DNA of 64,000 nucleotides from Pseudomonas synxantha BG33R (GTDB lineage: Bacteria > Pseudomonadota > Gammaproteobacteria > Pseudomonadales > Pseudomonadaceae). The stretch covers positions 2,590,936 through 2,654,935 of the forward strand of contig NZ_CM001514.1 of NCBI RefSeq assembly GCF_000263715.2, given 5' to 3'. Of this stretch, positions 25,798 through 35,709 are shown piece after piece. Made by a program: the position numbers and the translations under genes. Each line of letters starts with the position of its first letter. The stretch's first letter is position 1. Below the pieces are notes generated by a model that was not told where the DNA came from, searched no databases, and worked only from the letters and a program-made list of their open reading frames with translations.

Positions 25798-26493
25798 TCA
25801 GGCACTCAAGGCCAGATAACGGTTCTTGATCGACGGGTCGGCACGGAAGTCAGCGGCGCTGCCTTCGTACACCACGCGGCCCTGTTCGAGTACGTAATGA
25901 CGGTCGGCGAGCTTGTCGCAGACCATCAGGTTCTGCTCCACCAGCAGCACCGGCAGGCCGTCGTCCTTGACCTTGCGCAGGATCTTCACCAGCTCGTCGA
26001 CGATCACCGGGGCCAGGCCCTCGGTGGGTTCGTCGAGGATCAGCAGCTTGGGGTCGTTGAGCAGGGCGCGGGCGATGGCGAGCATTTGCTGTTCGCCGCC
26101 GGATAGCGCATGGCCGGCGTTTTTGCGCCGTTCCTTGAGGCGCGGGAACATGGCGTATACATCGTCCAGTTGCCAACGGCTGCTTTTGCGTACGGCGATG
26201 CGCAGGTTTTCCTCGACGCTGAGCAGGCGGAAAATCCCGCGGTTCTCCGGCACCAGTGCCAAGCCCTGGCGTGCAATTTCAAAGATTTTCTGCCCCACCA
26301 GCGCCTGGCCATTGAAGTGAATCTGGCCCTGACGCGGGCAAATGATGCCGAGGATGCTGCGCAGGGTGGTGGTCTTGCCGGCGCCATTGCGACCCAGCAG
26401 GGTCACCAGTTCGCCAGGGTTGACGGTCAATGACACGCCTTCCAGCACATGGCTCTTGTCGTAGTAGGAATGGATATTCTCGACGATCAGCAT
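25798..26493 (-). CDS. branched-chain amino acid/amide-type ABC ATPase, LivF-like
   Basis: ABC ATPase of 231 residues: SYYDKSHVLEGVSLTV, Walker A GRNGAGKTTTLRSI, GLALVPENRGIFRLLSVEENL, signature LSGGEQQMLAIARAL, Walker B LLILDEPTEGLAP, and the switch His region LPVLLVEQNL. LivF/UrtE class. The start shares one base with the stop of the LivG-type gene. Together with the following genes it makes a complete HAAT-family importer. Confidence 0.93.
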   Translation of the reverse strand: MLIVENIHSYYDKSHVLEGVSLTVNPGELVTLLGRNGAGKTTTLRSILGIICPRQGQIHFNGQALVGQKIFEIARQGLALVPENRGIFRLLSVEENLRIAVRKSSRWQLDDVYAMFPRLKERRKNAGHALSGGEQQMLAIARALLNDPKLLILDEPTEGLAPVIVDELVKILRKVKDDGLPVLLVEQNLMVCDKLADRHYVLEQGRVVYEGSAADFRADPSIKNRYLALSA

Positions 26494-27242
26494 CAGGCGG
26501 CCTCCCCAAGGTATGCAGTGCGCACACGTTCATCGGCACGCACGAAATCTGGCGTGCCTTCCACCAGGATCTGGCCGTGGCTCATTACCGTAATGCGTTG
26601 GCTGATGGACATGACAATGCTCATGTTGTGTTCGATCAGCAGCACCGTGTGGTCGCGGCCGAGGTCGCTGATCAGTTGGGTCATGATCGGGATGTCGTCG
26701 ATGCCCATGCCCGAAGTGGGCTCGTCGAGCATCAGCAGTTTGGGTTTGGAGCAGATCGACATGCCCACCTCCAGTACCCGCTGCTGGCCGTGGGACAACT
26801 CGCCGGCCAGGGTGTCGGCGCGGGCAGTGAGTTGCAGGCGCTCAAGGACCTGGTCGGCCATCTCCAGGTGTTCGCGCTTGCTGTCCACTCGGCGCCAGAA
26901 GTTCAAGGCCCGGGCGCCATCGCGGCCCTGGGCGGCCAGTCGCAGGTTTTCGCGCACGCTGAGGTTCTGGAACAGGCTGGTGAGCTGGAACGAACGCGCC
27001 ATGCCCAGGCCGACGCGGGCATGGGCGGGCTTGCGCATCAGGTTGTTGCCGTCGAAATGGATCGCTCCGGCAGTGGCCTGGCGCTCACCTGTCAGGCAAT
27101 GAAACAGGCTGGTCTTGCCAGCGCCATTGGGGCCGATAATGGTGTGGATAGTGCCGGCCTCGACCTTGAGGTTGACGCCATTGACCGCATGGAACGCGCC
27201 ATAGGCCAGTTCCAGGTTCTGGGTTTCCAGCAGGATGCTCAT
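26493..27242 (-). CDS. branched-chain amino acid/amide-type ABC ATPase, LivG-like
   Basis: ABC ATPase of 249 residues starting MSILLETQNLELAYG. Motifs are Walker A GPNGAGKTSLFHCLTG, KPAHARVGLGMARSFQ, signature LSHGQQRVLEVGMSI (LSHGQ variant common in LivG), Walker B LLMLDEPTSGMGI and VLLIEHNMSIVMSI. The ATG overlaps the upstream permease stop by four bases (ATGA). Confidence 0.93.
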   Translation of the reverse strand: MSILLETQNLELAYGAFHAVNGVNLKVEAGTIHTIIGPNGAGKTSLFHCLTGERQATAGAIHFDGNNLMRKPAHARVGLGMARSFQLTSLFQNLSVRENLRLAAQGRDGARALNFWRRVDSKREHLEMADQVLERLQLTARADTLAGELSHGQQRVLEVGMSICSKPKLLMLDEPTSGMGIDDIPIMTQLISDLGRDHTVLLIEHNMSIVMSISQRITVMSHGQILVEGTPDFVRADERVRTAYLGEAA

Positions 27243-28249
27243 AGCCCTGGCTCCTTGGCGACGGCCGCAGTTTTGCGATTGCCGCGCAGCTTCTCGAACA
27301 GCGACGCCAGGCCGCCCCACAAACCGCCGCGCATGAAGATCACCACCAGGATCAGGATCACCCCCAGCAGCATCAGCCAGCGCGGCCACAGGTCGGAGAG
27401 GAAATCCCCCAGCAGCACAATGGAGCCGGCGCCCAGCAATGAGCCGAACAACGAGCCCGTGCCGCCGACGATGGTCATGATCAGAATGTTCTCGGACATC
27501 GCCAGGTCAATATTGGACAGTGGCACAAAGTGCAGCAGCATGGCGTACAGCGCCCCGGCAATCCCGGTGACCGCCCCGGACAGCACGAACACCAGGATCT
27601 TGAAGTGCCGCGTGTCGTAGCCGATGGCCGAGGCCCGGGTTTCGTTCTCACGGATCGCCATCAGCGTGCTGCCGAACGGCGAAGCGATCACCCGGCGAGC
27701 GCCGATAAAGATCAGCAGGAACAGCACCGCGACAAATCCATAGAAGGCACGGGCATCGGCCAAGGACAGCAGCACGGTTTCACCCACACGGATTTCCGGG
27801 CGCGGCACGCTGAGCAGGCCGTTGTCGCCGCCGGTCCAGTCGCTCAGGGTGTAGGCGACGAAATAGGCCATCTGGCTGAACGCCAGCGTGAGCATCACGA
27901 AGTAAATGCCGGTGCGCCGAATCGCCAGGGCGCCCACCAGCAATGCCAGGAAACCGCCGGCGATTGCGGCACCCAGCAGTGCGGTGAACAACCCCAGTTG
28001 CAGGTGGATCATCAGCAACGCCGCGCAGTAGGCGCCGGCCCCGAAGAAGATGCCTTGGCCGAATGACAGCAAGCCGGTGTAGCCCAGCAACAGGTTGCAA
28101 GCCAGGGCGGCCATGGCAAAGATCAGGATCTCGGTGGCCAGGGTTGCCGAGGGCAGTATCAACGGCAGGCCGATCAGCACCGCCAATACCCACAGCAGCA
28201 TCGCTTTGGATTGGGTTTTGGCAAACGGCAGGGGATTTTTCTCGCTCAT
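27239..28249 (-). CDS. HAAT-family ABC permease, LivM-like
   Basis: Membrane subunit of 336 residues with about ten spans. Family blocks are NLLLGYTGLLSFGQGIFFGAGAY, RRTGIYFVMLTLAFSQMAY, GSTLMAIRENETRASAIGYDT and MTIVGGTGSLFGSLLGAG. The start is one base after the LivH-type stop. Confidence 0.92.
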   Translation of the reverse strand: MSEKNPLPFAKTQSKAMLLWVLAVLIGLPLILPSATLATEILIFAMAALACNLLLGYTGLLSFGQGIFFGAGAYCAALLMIHLQLGLFTALLGAAIAGGFLALLVGALAIRRTGIYFVMLTLAFSQMAYFVAYTLSDWTGGDNGLLSVPRPEIRVGETVLLSLADARAFYGFVAVLFLLIFIGARRVIASPFGSTLMAIRENETRASAIGYDTRHFKILVFVLSGAVTGIAGALYAMLLHFVPLSNIDLAMSENILIMTIVGGTGSLFGSLLGAGSIVLLGDFLSDLWPRWLMLLGVILILVVIFMRGGLWGGLASLFEKLRGNRKTAAVAKEPGL

Positions 28250-28250
28250 G

Positions 28251-29111
28251 TCAGGCTCTCCCGAACAGGCCGTAGGGGCGGACCAGAATCACCACGGCCA
28301 TCGCGCCGTAGATCATCAGGCTCGCACCCTGGGGCCAGAGTGTGGTCATCAGGCTTTGCACGACGCCTACCAGCAAACCGCCGACCAGCGCACCGCTGAA
28401 CGAGCCCATGCCGCCGATCACCACCACCACGAACGCCACCCCGAGAATCTCCGGGCCGACAAAGGGCTGGGCGCCGCGCAACGGTGCGAACAACACCCCG
28501 GCGACACCGGCCAGGGCCACGCCGAGGGCGAAGGTCATGGAGAACAGGCGGAAAATATTGGTGCCCAGCAATGACACGGTTTCAGTGCTCTCACTGCCGG
28601 CGCGCACCAGGGCGCCGAAGCGCGTGCGTTCCAGCAGCAGCCACAGGCCCAGGCCGACCAGCCCGGAAAACACGATGAGAAACAGGCGGTAGTAGGGATA
28701 GACAAAATCCCCCACCACCAGCACGCCGCGCAGCAACTCCGGTACGGCGACACTTTTGCCCACCGGGCCCCAGATCATCACGCTGGCTTCCTGGATAATC
28801 AGCGCGATCCCCAGGGTTACCAGAATCTGGAACATGTGCGGCAAGTGGTAGATCCGCTGGATCAGCAAACGCTCGATCACCCAGGCCAGCGCAGCCACCA
28901 CCAGCGGCGCGACGAGCAGCGCCAGCCAGAAGCTGCCGGTGAGGCTCACGGCGGTGTAGCAGATGTAGGCGCCCAGCAGGAAAAACGCGCCGTGGGCGAA
29001 GTTGACGAAGTTGAGCAGGCCGAAAATGATCGTCAGCCCGACCGCGATCAGGAAGTAGATCATCCCCAGCCCAAGGCCGTTGAGAATCTGGAACAGGTAC
29101 AAATTGAGCAT
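28251..29111 (-). CDS. HAAT-family ABC permease, LivH-like
   Basis: Membrane subunit of 286 residues with eight or so spans: LNGLGLGMIYFLIAVGLTIIFGLLNFVNFAHGAFF, RTRFGALVRAGSESTETVSLLG and GVAFVVVVIGGMGSFSGALVGGLLVGV. GAGGG lies eight bases before the ATG. It follows the binding-protein gene with a 56-bp gap. Confidence 0.92.
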   Translation of the reverse strand: MLNLYLFQILNGLGLGMIYFLIAVGLTIIFGLLNFVNFAHGAFFLLGAYICYTAVSLTGSFWLALLVAPLVVAALAWVIERLLIQRIYHLPHMFQILVTLGIALIIQEASVMIWGPVGKSVAVPELLRGVLVVGDFVYPYYRLFLIVFSGLVGLGLWLLLERTRFGALVRAGSESTETVSLLGTNIFRLFSMTFALGVALAGVAGVLFAPLRGAQPFVGPEILGVAFVVVVIGGMGSFSGALVGGLLVGVVQSLMTTLWPQGASLMIYGAMAVVILVRPYGLFGRA

Positions 29112-29167
29112 GCAGGAACCCTCTGCAGGCGGCCGCTTGCGCGGCCCTGCGCGACAAAAGTAAGCAG

Positions 29168-30370
29168 TCAGCCGAGCGTGCAGCCCGTCGCCTCGACCGG
29201 TGGGAACGATTGGCCGGCGCTGAGCACCTTGGCCAGGTCGTCCTTGTCGGCCATGTCGCCGCTGGCCTTGCCGACCAGCAGGTAGTAATCCTTGATCACC
29301 TGATGGTCGCCGGCGCGGATCGACTCCTTGCCGGTCGGGCCTTCATAGCTCAAGCCTTGCATGGCCTTGGCCACGGTTGCGCCGTCGAAGCTGCCGGTGG
29401 CGATGATGGTGTCGAGCATGACCTTGGTGCTGATGTAGTCGGCGGCCAGCGGGTAGGTGGGGTTGATGCCGTATTTGGCCTGGGTCAGCTTGACCAGTTC
29501 GCGGTTGAGTGGCGTATCGACCTGATGCCAGTACTGCGCGCCGAGGTACACGCCTTCGAGCACATCGCTGCCCAGTTCCTGGAATTGATCAAGGCCGGCC
29601 GACCATACCAGCAGCACCTTCATGCGTTCCTTGATGCCGAAGTTCACCGCCTGGCGCAAGGTGTTGGACGACTGGCTGCCGAAGTTGAGCAGTACCAGCA
29701 CGTCGGGCCGGGTGGAAATGGCGTTGGTCAGGTAGCCGGAGAATTCCTGCTCCTGCAGCGAGTGGTAGCTGTTGCCGACATGCTCCAGGCCGTGTTCCTT
29801 CAGCACGCTCTTTGCGCCTTCGAGCAAGGCTTCGCCGAACACGTATTGCGGCGTGATGGTGTACCAGCGTTTGGCGTCCGGCAACAGTTTGATCAGCGGC
29901 ACCATGGTTTCGCGGATCGCGCCGTAGGTGGGCACTGACCAGCGAAAGGTCGCCTTGTTGCAATCCTTGCCGGTGACTTCATCGGCACCCACCGGGGTCA
30001 TGAAAACGCCGCCGACTTTATCGACTTCCTTGGCCACCGCCAGGGCGGAAGACGACAGTGTGCAACCCTGGAAAACGCGTGCGCCGTCCTGCGCGATTGC
30101 CTCCTGCACCTTGCGCACCGCCTTGCCGGCGTTGCCTTCGGTGTCGATAACCTTGTAGGTCAGCGGGCGGCCGAGGATCTCGGCATGCTGTTGCACGGCC
30201 AGGCGCGAACCCATGTCGGCAAATTTGCCATAGCTGGCAAACGCGCCAGACATGGACTTGAGGCCGTAAAAGGTAAAGGGCTCGGCGGCGAAGGCCGAAC
30301 GCACGCTCAGCGGCAAGCTGAGGGCGGCGGCCGCGGTGAGGCTGGCTTTCAATAACGTACGACGCTGCAT
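29168..30370 (-). CDS. ABC transporter binding protein (Leu/amide-binding type)
   Basis: Periplasmic binding protein, 400 residues. The N-terminus MQRRTLLKASLTAAAALSLPLSVRSAFA has a paired Arg and a long alanine-rich core, so export may be by Tat or Sec. The mature part shows FTFYGLKSMSGAFASYGKFADMGSRLAVQQHAEILG, QDGARVFQGCTLSSSALAVAKE, AKRWYTITPQYVFGEALLEGAK and DVLVLLNFGSQSSNTLRQAV, the pattern of PBP type-1 receptors for amides, urea and branched amino acids. It is the first structural gene of the amide operon and lies downstream of the GntR gene and a REP pair. Confidence 0.92.
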   Translation of the reverse strand: MQRRTLLKASLTAAAALSLPLSVRSAFAAEPFTFYGLKSMSGAFASYGKFADMGSRLAVQQHAEILGRPLTYKVIDTEGNAGKAVRKVQEAIAQDGARVFQGCTLSSSALAVAKEVDKVGGVFMTPVGADEVTGKDCNKATFRWSVPTYGAIRETMVPLIKLLPDAKRWYTITPQYVFGEALLEGAKSVLKEHGLEHVGNSYHSLQEQEFSGYLTNAISTRPDVLVLLNFGSQSSNTLRQAVNFGIKERMKVLLVWSAGLDQFQELGSDVLEGVYLGAQYWHQVDTPLNRELVKLTQAKYGINPTYPLAADYISTKVMLDTIIATGSFDGATVAKAMQGLSYEGPTGKESIRAGDHQVIKDYYLLVGKASGDMADKDDLAKVLSAGQSFPPVEATGCTLG

Positions 30371-30484
30371 GGGGTGACTCCCTGGTTTAGTTATTGGCAG
30401 GAGCGGCAAGGGCGATACGGTGGTGCAAGGGCCTGTGGGCAGGCTTGTTATTGGGTAACTCGGTTCAACAGATGGACACGGTCA

Positions 30485-30575
30485 AATGTGGGAGCTGGCT
30501 TGCCTGCAATGCGGGCGCCTCGGTGTTACAGGGGGACCGAGTCGATGCCATCGCAGGCAAGCCAGCTCCCACATT
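30485..30575. repeat. REP inverted pair
   Basis: AATGTGGGAGCTGGCTTGCC and its complement face each other around a 50-bp spacer between the GntR gene and the binding-protein gene. This is a standard REP doublet of the GAGCTGGCTTGCC subtype, which may lower read-through between the two. Confidence 0.9.
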
Positions 30576-30590
30576 GATCGGGTTTTGTTC

Positions 30591-31358
30591 CTAACGGTGA
30601 TCAAACTCCAGAAGGAAGTGCGGGCTGACCTGGCCTTCCAGCGCAGTCATGTGGTGTTCGGCATCGCACATATGCTCATGCATCAAACTGCGCACGGCGC
30701 TTTCATCCCCGGCACGAAAGGCGATCAGCAGTTGTTTGTGATAGTCGAGGTTGGCCGCGTCGAACTGCTTGCGCTTGGGCTTGTAGGCTTTCTTCAGCAC
30801 CACCAGGTCGCGCAGCAGGTCGTTGAGAAACTGCGCCATAAAACTCAGCAGCGGGTTGGGGCACGCCCGGGCCAGCAGGTTGTGGAACTCCAGTTCCGCC
30901 AGGCGCTGTTCGCGCTGGCCGGCTTCGCTGTCTTCGGGGGCGCTGCAAAAATCCACATTGGCTTGCAGGGCCTGATAGTCGTCTTCGCTCAAGCGCCCGA
31001 GCACCGATAGCGCCAGTTCCACTTCGATGACCTTGCGCAACTGATACACCTGCTCGCCATCCAGATGCTGGAAGTGCAGGTAGTTGCGCAAGGCGCGGCT
31101 GGCAGGTTCAGTGCCGGCCTGGTTCAGATAGGCCCCGCCACTGGGGCCGGTGCGCGTATTGACCAACCCTTCGACCTCCAATGCCTTGAGCGCTTCGCGT
31201 GCCGAGCCCTTGGAGCACTGAAAACTTTCCATCAGCTCGCGTTCGGTGGGCAAGCGGTCGCCGGGCTTCAAGGCATCGGTGACGATGGAGCGCTTGACCG
31301 ACTCGACAATCACATCGGACAGCTTCTGGCGTTTGCGGCGTAGCGGGCGAGTCAGCAT
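30591..31358 (-). CDS. GntR-family (FCD) regulator of amide operon
   Basis: FadR-subfamily regulator of 255 residues. The winged helix spans LSDVIVESVKRSIVTDALKPGDRLPTERELMESFQCSKGSAREALKALEVEGLVNTRTG. The FCD domain shows LRKVIEVELALSVLGRL, ELEFHNLLARAC, NLDYHKQLLIAF and MHEHMCDAEHHM. It is the most upstream gene before the binding-protein operon on the same strand, so it likely controls that operon and itself. An imperfect palindrome just before its start is a candidate operator. Confidence 0.9.
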   Translation of the reverse strand: MLTRPLRRKRQKLSDVIVESVKRSIVTDALKPGDRLPTERELMESFQCSKGSAREALKALEVEGLVNTRTGPSGGAYLNQAGTEPASRALRNYLHFQHLDGEQVYQLRKVIEVELALSVLGRLSEDDYQALQANVDFCSAPEDSEAGQREQRLAELEFHNLLARACPNPLLSFMAQFLNDLLRDLVVLKKAYKPKRKQFDAANLDYHKQLLIAFRAGDESAVRSLMHEHMCDAEHHMTALEGQVSPHFLLEFDHR

Positions 31359-31366
31359 GGGTTCGA

Positions 31367-31389
31367 TTTATCGTATTAATGCGGATAAA
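31367..31389. promoter_or_regulatory. imperfect palindrome before gntR
   Basis: TTTATC and GATAAA flank a central ATTAAT, 9-31 bp upstream of the regulator ATG, in an AT-rich patch. It is a candidate autoregulatory operator. The spacing is off by one base and it does not match TNGTNNNACNA. Confidence 0.3.
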
Positions 31390-31467
31390 TAGCACTTAAT
31401 AACGATTGCATCGGAGCGTCAACGCAGCGTGTCGTTTTCGATGGCAACAGGTCGCAAATGCCCCCGG

Positions 31468-32223
31468 TTACTCCCAGGCACCGAGGTCAAGGCAGCGCGC
31501 GGAGGCGGGTGGCTGTTTGCCGTGGGCGAGGAAATCCCCCAGCCAGCGGCTGATACAGCCGTCGGCGCCGGACTGCTTGGACTCCTTGAGTAGTAACTGC
31601 TCAACGCCGACGGCGATAGTGTCGCCCGGCGCCGCATTAATCAGCACCATGCGGGCGACGCGCTGGGGGAAAAGCGTGGCGTAGCGGCTGCCAAGACGGG
31701 TAGCGGCAGCGTTGCCCAGGTAGTGCAGGCGTGCCTCGCCGAGCTGCCCGCGCACATACTCCATGTCCAGCGCTGCCTGCTCGACTGCGTTTGGCTGGCG
31801 CAGGTCGCGGGTGCTCAGTTCGATCACGTCATAACGGTCGACCAGCGTGCGATAAGCGCGGGTGGCAAGCGACTCCCAGCGGCTGGCCAGGTGCAGCACG
31901 AAAGACGCGTTGGCGGGCCGGGGCGGTTCGCCGGCCTGGACGAACACCACCCCCTCGCGGTTGAGCGGTTGCCTGGCGCCCACACGCGTCACGCTCAGGC
32001 GTATGCGACCGCGCCCGGGAGCGGCGTGGTCCCGCGGCACACTGACCAGGCCGCATTGGGTGCGCCCGACCACCTCAGGGTCCAGGCGCGCAGTGGTAGT
32101 GAGGGGGCAATCCAACAGCCAGTCGATTGCAGTGGGCACGATCAAGGGCTCAGCGCGCACTGCGTTTGCTATAAGCCAGCAGCTTATGCACACCAGGGTT
32201 TTTACAAGAACGCTGGGTGTCAT
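31468..32223 (-). CDS. exported degenerate alpha/beta-hydrolase-like protein
   Basis: 251 residues from MTPSVLVKTLVCISCWLIANAVRA, a signal peptide. The mature part follows the TAP/prolyl-aminopeptidase-like hydrolase pattern: WLLDCPLTTT, CGLVSVPRDHAAPGRGRIRLSVTRVGA, YDVIELSTRDLRQPN, YVRGQLGEARLHYLG, RYATLFPQRVARMVLINA. The nucleophile elbow expected as GxSYG reads GNAAA, and the oxyanion NPGGPG block reads QAGEPP. It stops at about half the usual family length, before the acid and His region. It should be catalytically dead and may be a secreted binding protein or a decaying gene. It lies 106 bp behind opmQ on the same strand. Confidence 0.75.
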   Translation of the reverse strand: MTPSVLVKTLVCISCWLIANAVRAEPLIVPTAIDWLLDCPLTTTARLDPEVVGRTQCGLVSVPRDHAAPGRGRIRLSVTRVGARQPLNREGVVFVQAGEPPRPANASFVLHLASRWESLATRAYRTLVDRYDVIELSTRDLRQPNAVEQAALDMEYVRGQLGEARLHYLGNAAATRLGSRYATLFPQRVARMVLINAAPGDTIAVGVEQLLLKESKQSGADGCISRWLGDFLAHGKQPPASARCLDLGAWE

Positions 32224-32329
32224 CACGAGGTCCCGGGCAGCCGTATGTAACAGCTTTTTTACCAAGGACCTGGGGGTGGAGAATGTAAGGCTAAGAAACA
32301 GTTTGTGTAAGAAATACCGATTTTGCTTA

Positions 32330-33742
32330 TCAGCTATCGGTCTTCCATCCACCCCCTAATGCCTTGTACAGCGCGATACTGGCTTGCAGCCGCGACAGGC
32401 GCAGTTGCACGTTCAGGTCCTGGGCGGCATAGAGGGTGCGTTGGGTTTCCAGCACCGTGAGCAGGTCTTCGGCGCCGGCCTCGTAGCGGCTTTGCGCAAT
32501 CTGAAAGGCCGTTTGCGCCTGCTGCAGTTCTTCAGTTTGCCATTGGCGTTGCTGGTCCAGGCGAGTCAGGCTGCTGAGGGCTTTTTCCACATCGGCAAAG
32601 CCGTTGATGATCGCTCCGCGGTAGGTTTGCAGCAGTTCATCCTGGCGCGCACGAGCTTTATCGCGCTCGGCACTCAGCCGACCGTTGTTGAAGATCGGTG
32701 CGATCAGGCCCGAGGTCAGGGTGTAGAACGGGCTGCGCAGAACATCTTCAGCCTTGTACGCACCCGAGCCGAGGGTTGCGCCCAATGTCACCGAGGGCAG
32801 CATAGCCGCACGGGCCACCGTGACGTCGGCATTGGCCGCCGCCAGCTGTGCCTCGGCCTGGGCGATGTCAGGGCGGCGGCGCAACAACTGGCTAGGAACA
32901 CCGGGGCCGATATTCGGCCAGGTCAGTGCCTGGAACGGCTCGCTGCCCAGCGCCAGGGCCTGTACCGGCTGGCCGAGCAAGGCGGCGAGGGTGATGCGCG
33001 ATTCTTCGGCCGATTGCTGGATCAGCGGCAGTTGCCGTTGCTGGCCGGCCACCAGGCTCTTCTGTTGCGCGAACTCCAGGGCCGTGGCGGAACCGGCATC
33101 GTAGCGGGTTTGCACCAGGTCCAGCACATTGCGCGCATTGGCCAGGTTCAGCTCGGCGATCTGCAGGCGCTGGTGCGCGGCCAGGGTTTGCGCATAGCGG
33201 TCGGCGACATTGCTGAGCAAGGTCAACTCCACGTTGGCCTGATCGAACTCACTGGCGTGCAGGCTATGCACAGCGCTGTCTCGCGCAGCGGCGCGGCCAC
33301 CCCAGAAGTCGATTTCGTAGCTGGCCGTGAGGTTGGCGTCATAGTTATTGACCGTCTTGTTGCTCTCGGTGGCGTCCAAGTCCGAGTTGCCGCTGCCGCG
33401 CAACAGTCTTTGACGGCTGGCGCTGAGGTTGAACGTCACCTCGGGCAGCAACGGTGCGCCAGCAATCACCGCTGTCGCCTGGGCCTGCCGCACCCGCGCC
33501 ATGGCCGCAGCCACGTCAAAGCTGTCACGGCGGGCCTGATCGATCAGGCGGTTCAGCACAGGGCTGCCAAACTGCGTCCACCAACGCTGGTTGGTGGCCT
33601 GGTCGGCGTCGCGTTCGGCATATTGCCAGACGACGGGCGCGGCAATGCCGCTGTCGAGGGCAGGCGAGGTGCCGGCACAGGCATTGAGCAACAGGCACAG
33701 GCTGAGTGTCGACAGGTGCGGTGCGATGGATCGTTTATTCAC
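32330..33742 (-). CDS. opmQ: outer-membrane efflux lipoprotein OpmQ
   Basis: TolC-like channel of the pyoverdine recycling/export pump, 470 residues. A lipobox LLLNACAG gives a lipidated Cys near residue 22. NodT-family blocks are [67 protein letters not shown] and [22 protein letters not shown]. Its start overlaps the pvdT stop by eight bases. The order pvdR-pvdT-opmQ next to fpvI and pvdA matches the P. aeruginosa locus. Confidence 0.9.
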   Translation of the reverse strand: MNKRSIAPHLSTLSLCLLLNACAGTSPALDSGIAAPVVWQYAERDADQATNQRWWTQFGSPVLNRLIDQARRDSFDVAAAMARVRQAQATAVIAGAPLLPEVTFNLSASRQRLLRGSGNSDLDATESNKTVNNYDANLTASYEIDFWGGRAAARDSAVHSLHASEFDQANVELTLLSNVADRYAQTLAAHQRLQIAELNLANARNVLDLVQTRYDAGSATALEFAQQKSLVAGQQRQLPLIQQSAEESRITLAALLGQPVQALALGSEPFQALTWPNIGPGVPSQLLRRRPDIAQAEAQLAAANADVTVARAAMLPSVTLGATLGSGAYKAEDVLRSPFYTLTSGLIAPIFNNGRLSAERDKARARQDELLQTYRGAIINGFADVEKALSSLTRLDQQRQWQTEELQQAQTAFQIAQSRYEAGAEDLLTVLETQRTLYAAQDLNVQLRLSRLQASIALYKALGGGWKTDS

Positions 33743-35708
33743 TGGTCAATGCCTTAACCGGATCGAGCCGGGCAGCTTTACGGGCCGGCATAAAGCCGAA
33801 TACGACGCCGGTGACCAGCGCACAGCCAAACGCGCCGAACACCGCCACCAGGGAAAACTGCACCGCTACTTCGGCTAGCACCAGCACGCCGCCCACCAGC
33901 AATGCCAGGGCGATTCCGAACAGACCGCCGACCACCGAGAGCATCACCGCCTCGGTGAGGAACTGGCGCAGGATGTCGCTCTGGCGCGCCCCGGTGGCCA
34001 TGCGGATGCCGATTTCGCGGGTGCGTTCGCGCACGGTCATCAACATGATATTCATCACGCCGATACCGCCCACCAGCAGGGAAATCGCGGCAATCGAGCC
34101 GAGCATCAGCGACAGGGTGTTCTGGGTCCGCGCTTCGGCCTGGATCATCGCGGCGTCGTTCGTCAGGTGGAAGTCGCGTTTGCCGCCGTGCAGCGTTTGC
34201 ATAAGCTGACTGATGGCCTGCTCGGCCTCTTGCACCTTGCGCGCATCGGCGGCGGCAATGGCAACGTATTCGGGGTTATAGGTGCCGAACAGGCGCACGC
34301 TGGCGGCGGTATAGGGAATGGCGACACGGTCATCGCTGTCTTGCATGCCGGAGCTGGAGCCTTTTTCCGCCAACACGCCAATCACCTGGAAGGGCACGTT
34401 TTCGATCAGGATGTATTGCCCGATGGGGTCTAGCTGGCCTTTGAACAGCTTTTCGCGCACGCGATGACCGATCACCGCCACCGTGGCCCCGGCGCGCTCG
34501 TCGGCTTCGGTAAAGTAGTTACCCTCGGCCACTGGCCAGTTGAAGATGTCCGGGAAGTTGGTGTCGTTACCGCCTACATAGGCCATGTAATCGACGTTGC
34601 CGAAGCGAACACCGGCGTAGGTGCCGTTCACTGGCATGATGCGCTTGACCTGGGGCAATGTAGCCAATGCGGCCACATCATTGAGGGTCACGATACCTGG
34701 CGGTGTGCGCGGGTTAGGCGAAAAACCGCTCAGGTAGATAATGTTGGAGCCGAAGGCCGCCATCTGCGCCATGACCTGGCGCTTGCTGCCTTCGCCTACC
34801 GCCAGCATCACCACCACCGACGCCACGCCGATGATGATCCCCAGCAGCGTCAGCGCGGTGCGGAAGCGGTTGATCCACATCACCCGCCACGCCGCCTGCA
34901 CCGCGTCCAGCAGCTCGGCTTTCCAGGCACCATTGTGTTCGGCGCCGTCGGCCAGGCGCTGGCGCAGGTCCACGGCTTGCAATGCGTCGCTGCCAGCCGT
35001 GACGGGCACGTGGGGGGGGCTCAACGCCGAATCGCTGATGATCAGGCCGTCGCTGATCTCGATGATGCGGTTGGCGTGCGCCGCGACTTCGCGGTCGTGG
35101 GTAATCAGAATAACCACGTGGCCCTGGCTCGCCAATTCATCCAGCAGCACCATCACCTCGGCACCGCTGTGGCTGTCGAGGGCACCGGTGGGTTCGTCGG
35201 CAAGGATGATATGCCCGCCGTTCATCAACGCACGGGCAATCGAGACGCGCTGCTGCTGACCACCGGAGAGCTGGTGCGGGCGGTTGTTGGTGCGATCGGC
35301 CAGGCCCAGGCGGGTCAGCAGAGCCTTGGCGCGGGCATGGCGTTCGGCAGCGCTGATGCCGGCATAGATCGCCGGCATCTCGACGTTTTCCTGGGCCGAG
35401 CCGGACGGGATCAGGTGGTAGCCCTGGAACACGAAACCAAAGGCTTCGCGGCGCAGCCAGGCCAGTGCGTCGCTATCCAGGTGCGCGACGTTTTCCCCGG
35501 CGAACAGGTAGTCGCCCACGGTGGGGCGGTCGAGGCAACCGAGGATGTTCATCAGTGTGGATTTGCCGGAGCCCGAGGCGCCGACGATGGCAACGAACTC
35601 TCCTGCATGGATCGACAGGTCGATCCCGCGCAATACGTCGACCTGCGGGCTGTCGCCGCCGCCGTAGGATTTGCGGATGTTCTTGAGTTCGATCAGTGGC
35701 GTGGTCAC
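33735..35708 (-). CDS. pvdT: pyoverdine export ABC transporter PvdT (MacB family)
   Basis: Fused ATPase-permease of 657 residues. The N-terminal ATPase has [31 protein letters not shown] and [13 protein letters not shown] linker leads to TM1 ([25 protein letters not shown]), a large periplasmic MacB domain (about residues 290-530), and three C-terminal spans with [29 protein letters not shown]. It powers export of pyoverdine with PvdR and OpmQ. One base separates it from pvdR. General MacAB-TolC drug efflux is the alternative; context favours pyoverdine. Confidence 0.9.
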   Translation of the reverse strand: MTTPLIELKNIRKSYGGGDSPQVDVLRGIDLSIHAGEFVAIVGASGSGKSTLMNILGCLDRPTVGDYLFAGENVAHLDSDALAWLRREAFGFVFQGYHLIPSGSAQENVEMPAIYAGISAAERHARAKALLTRLGLADRTNNRPHQLSGGQQQRVSIARALMNGGHIILADEPTGALDSHSGAEVMVLLDELASQGHVVILITHDREVAAHANRIIEISDGLIISDSALSPPHVPVTAGSDALQAVDLRQRLADGAEHNGAWKAELLDAVQAAWRVMWINRFRTALTLLGIIIGVASVVVMLAVGEGSKRQVMAQMAAFGSNIIYLSGFSPNPRTPPGIVTLNDVAALATLPQVKRIMPVNGTYAGVRFGNVDYMAYVGGNDTNFPDIFNWPVAEGNYFTEADERAGATVAVIGHRVREKLFKGQLDPIGQYILIENVPFQVIGVLAEKGSSSGMQDSDDRVAIPYTAASVRLFGTYNPEYVAIAAADARKVQEAEQAISQLMQTLHGGKRDFHLTNDAAMIQAEARTQNTLSLMLGSIAAISLLVGGIGVMNIMLMTVRERTREIGIRMATGARQSDILRQFLTEAVMLSVVGGLFGIALALLVGGVLVLAEVAVQFSLVAVFGAFGCALVTGVVFGFMPARKAARLDPVKALTSE

Positions 35709-35709
35709 A

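Noticed and set aside
30447..30459. GTTA-N5-TAAC palindrome before the amide binding-protein gene as GntR operator
   Set aside because: Arms of only four bases and no match to TNGTNNNACNA; could be chance.
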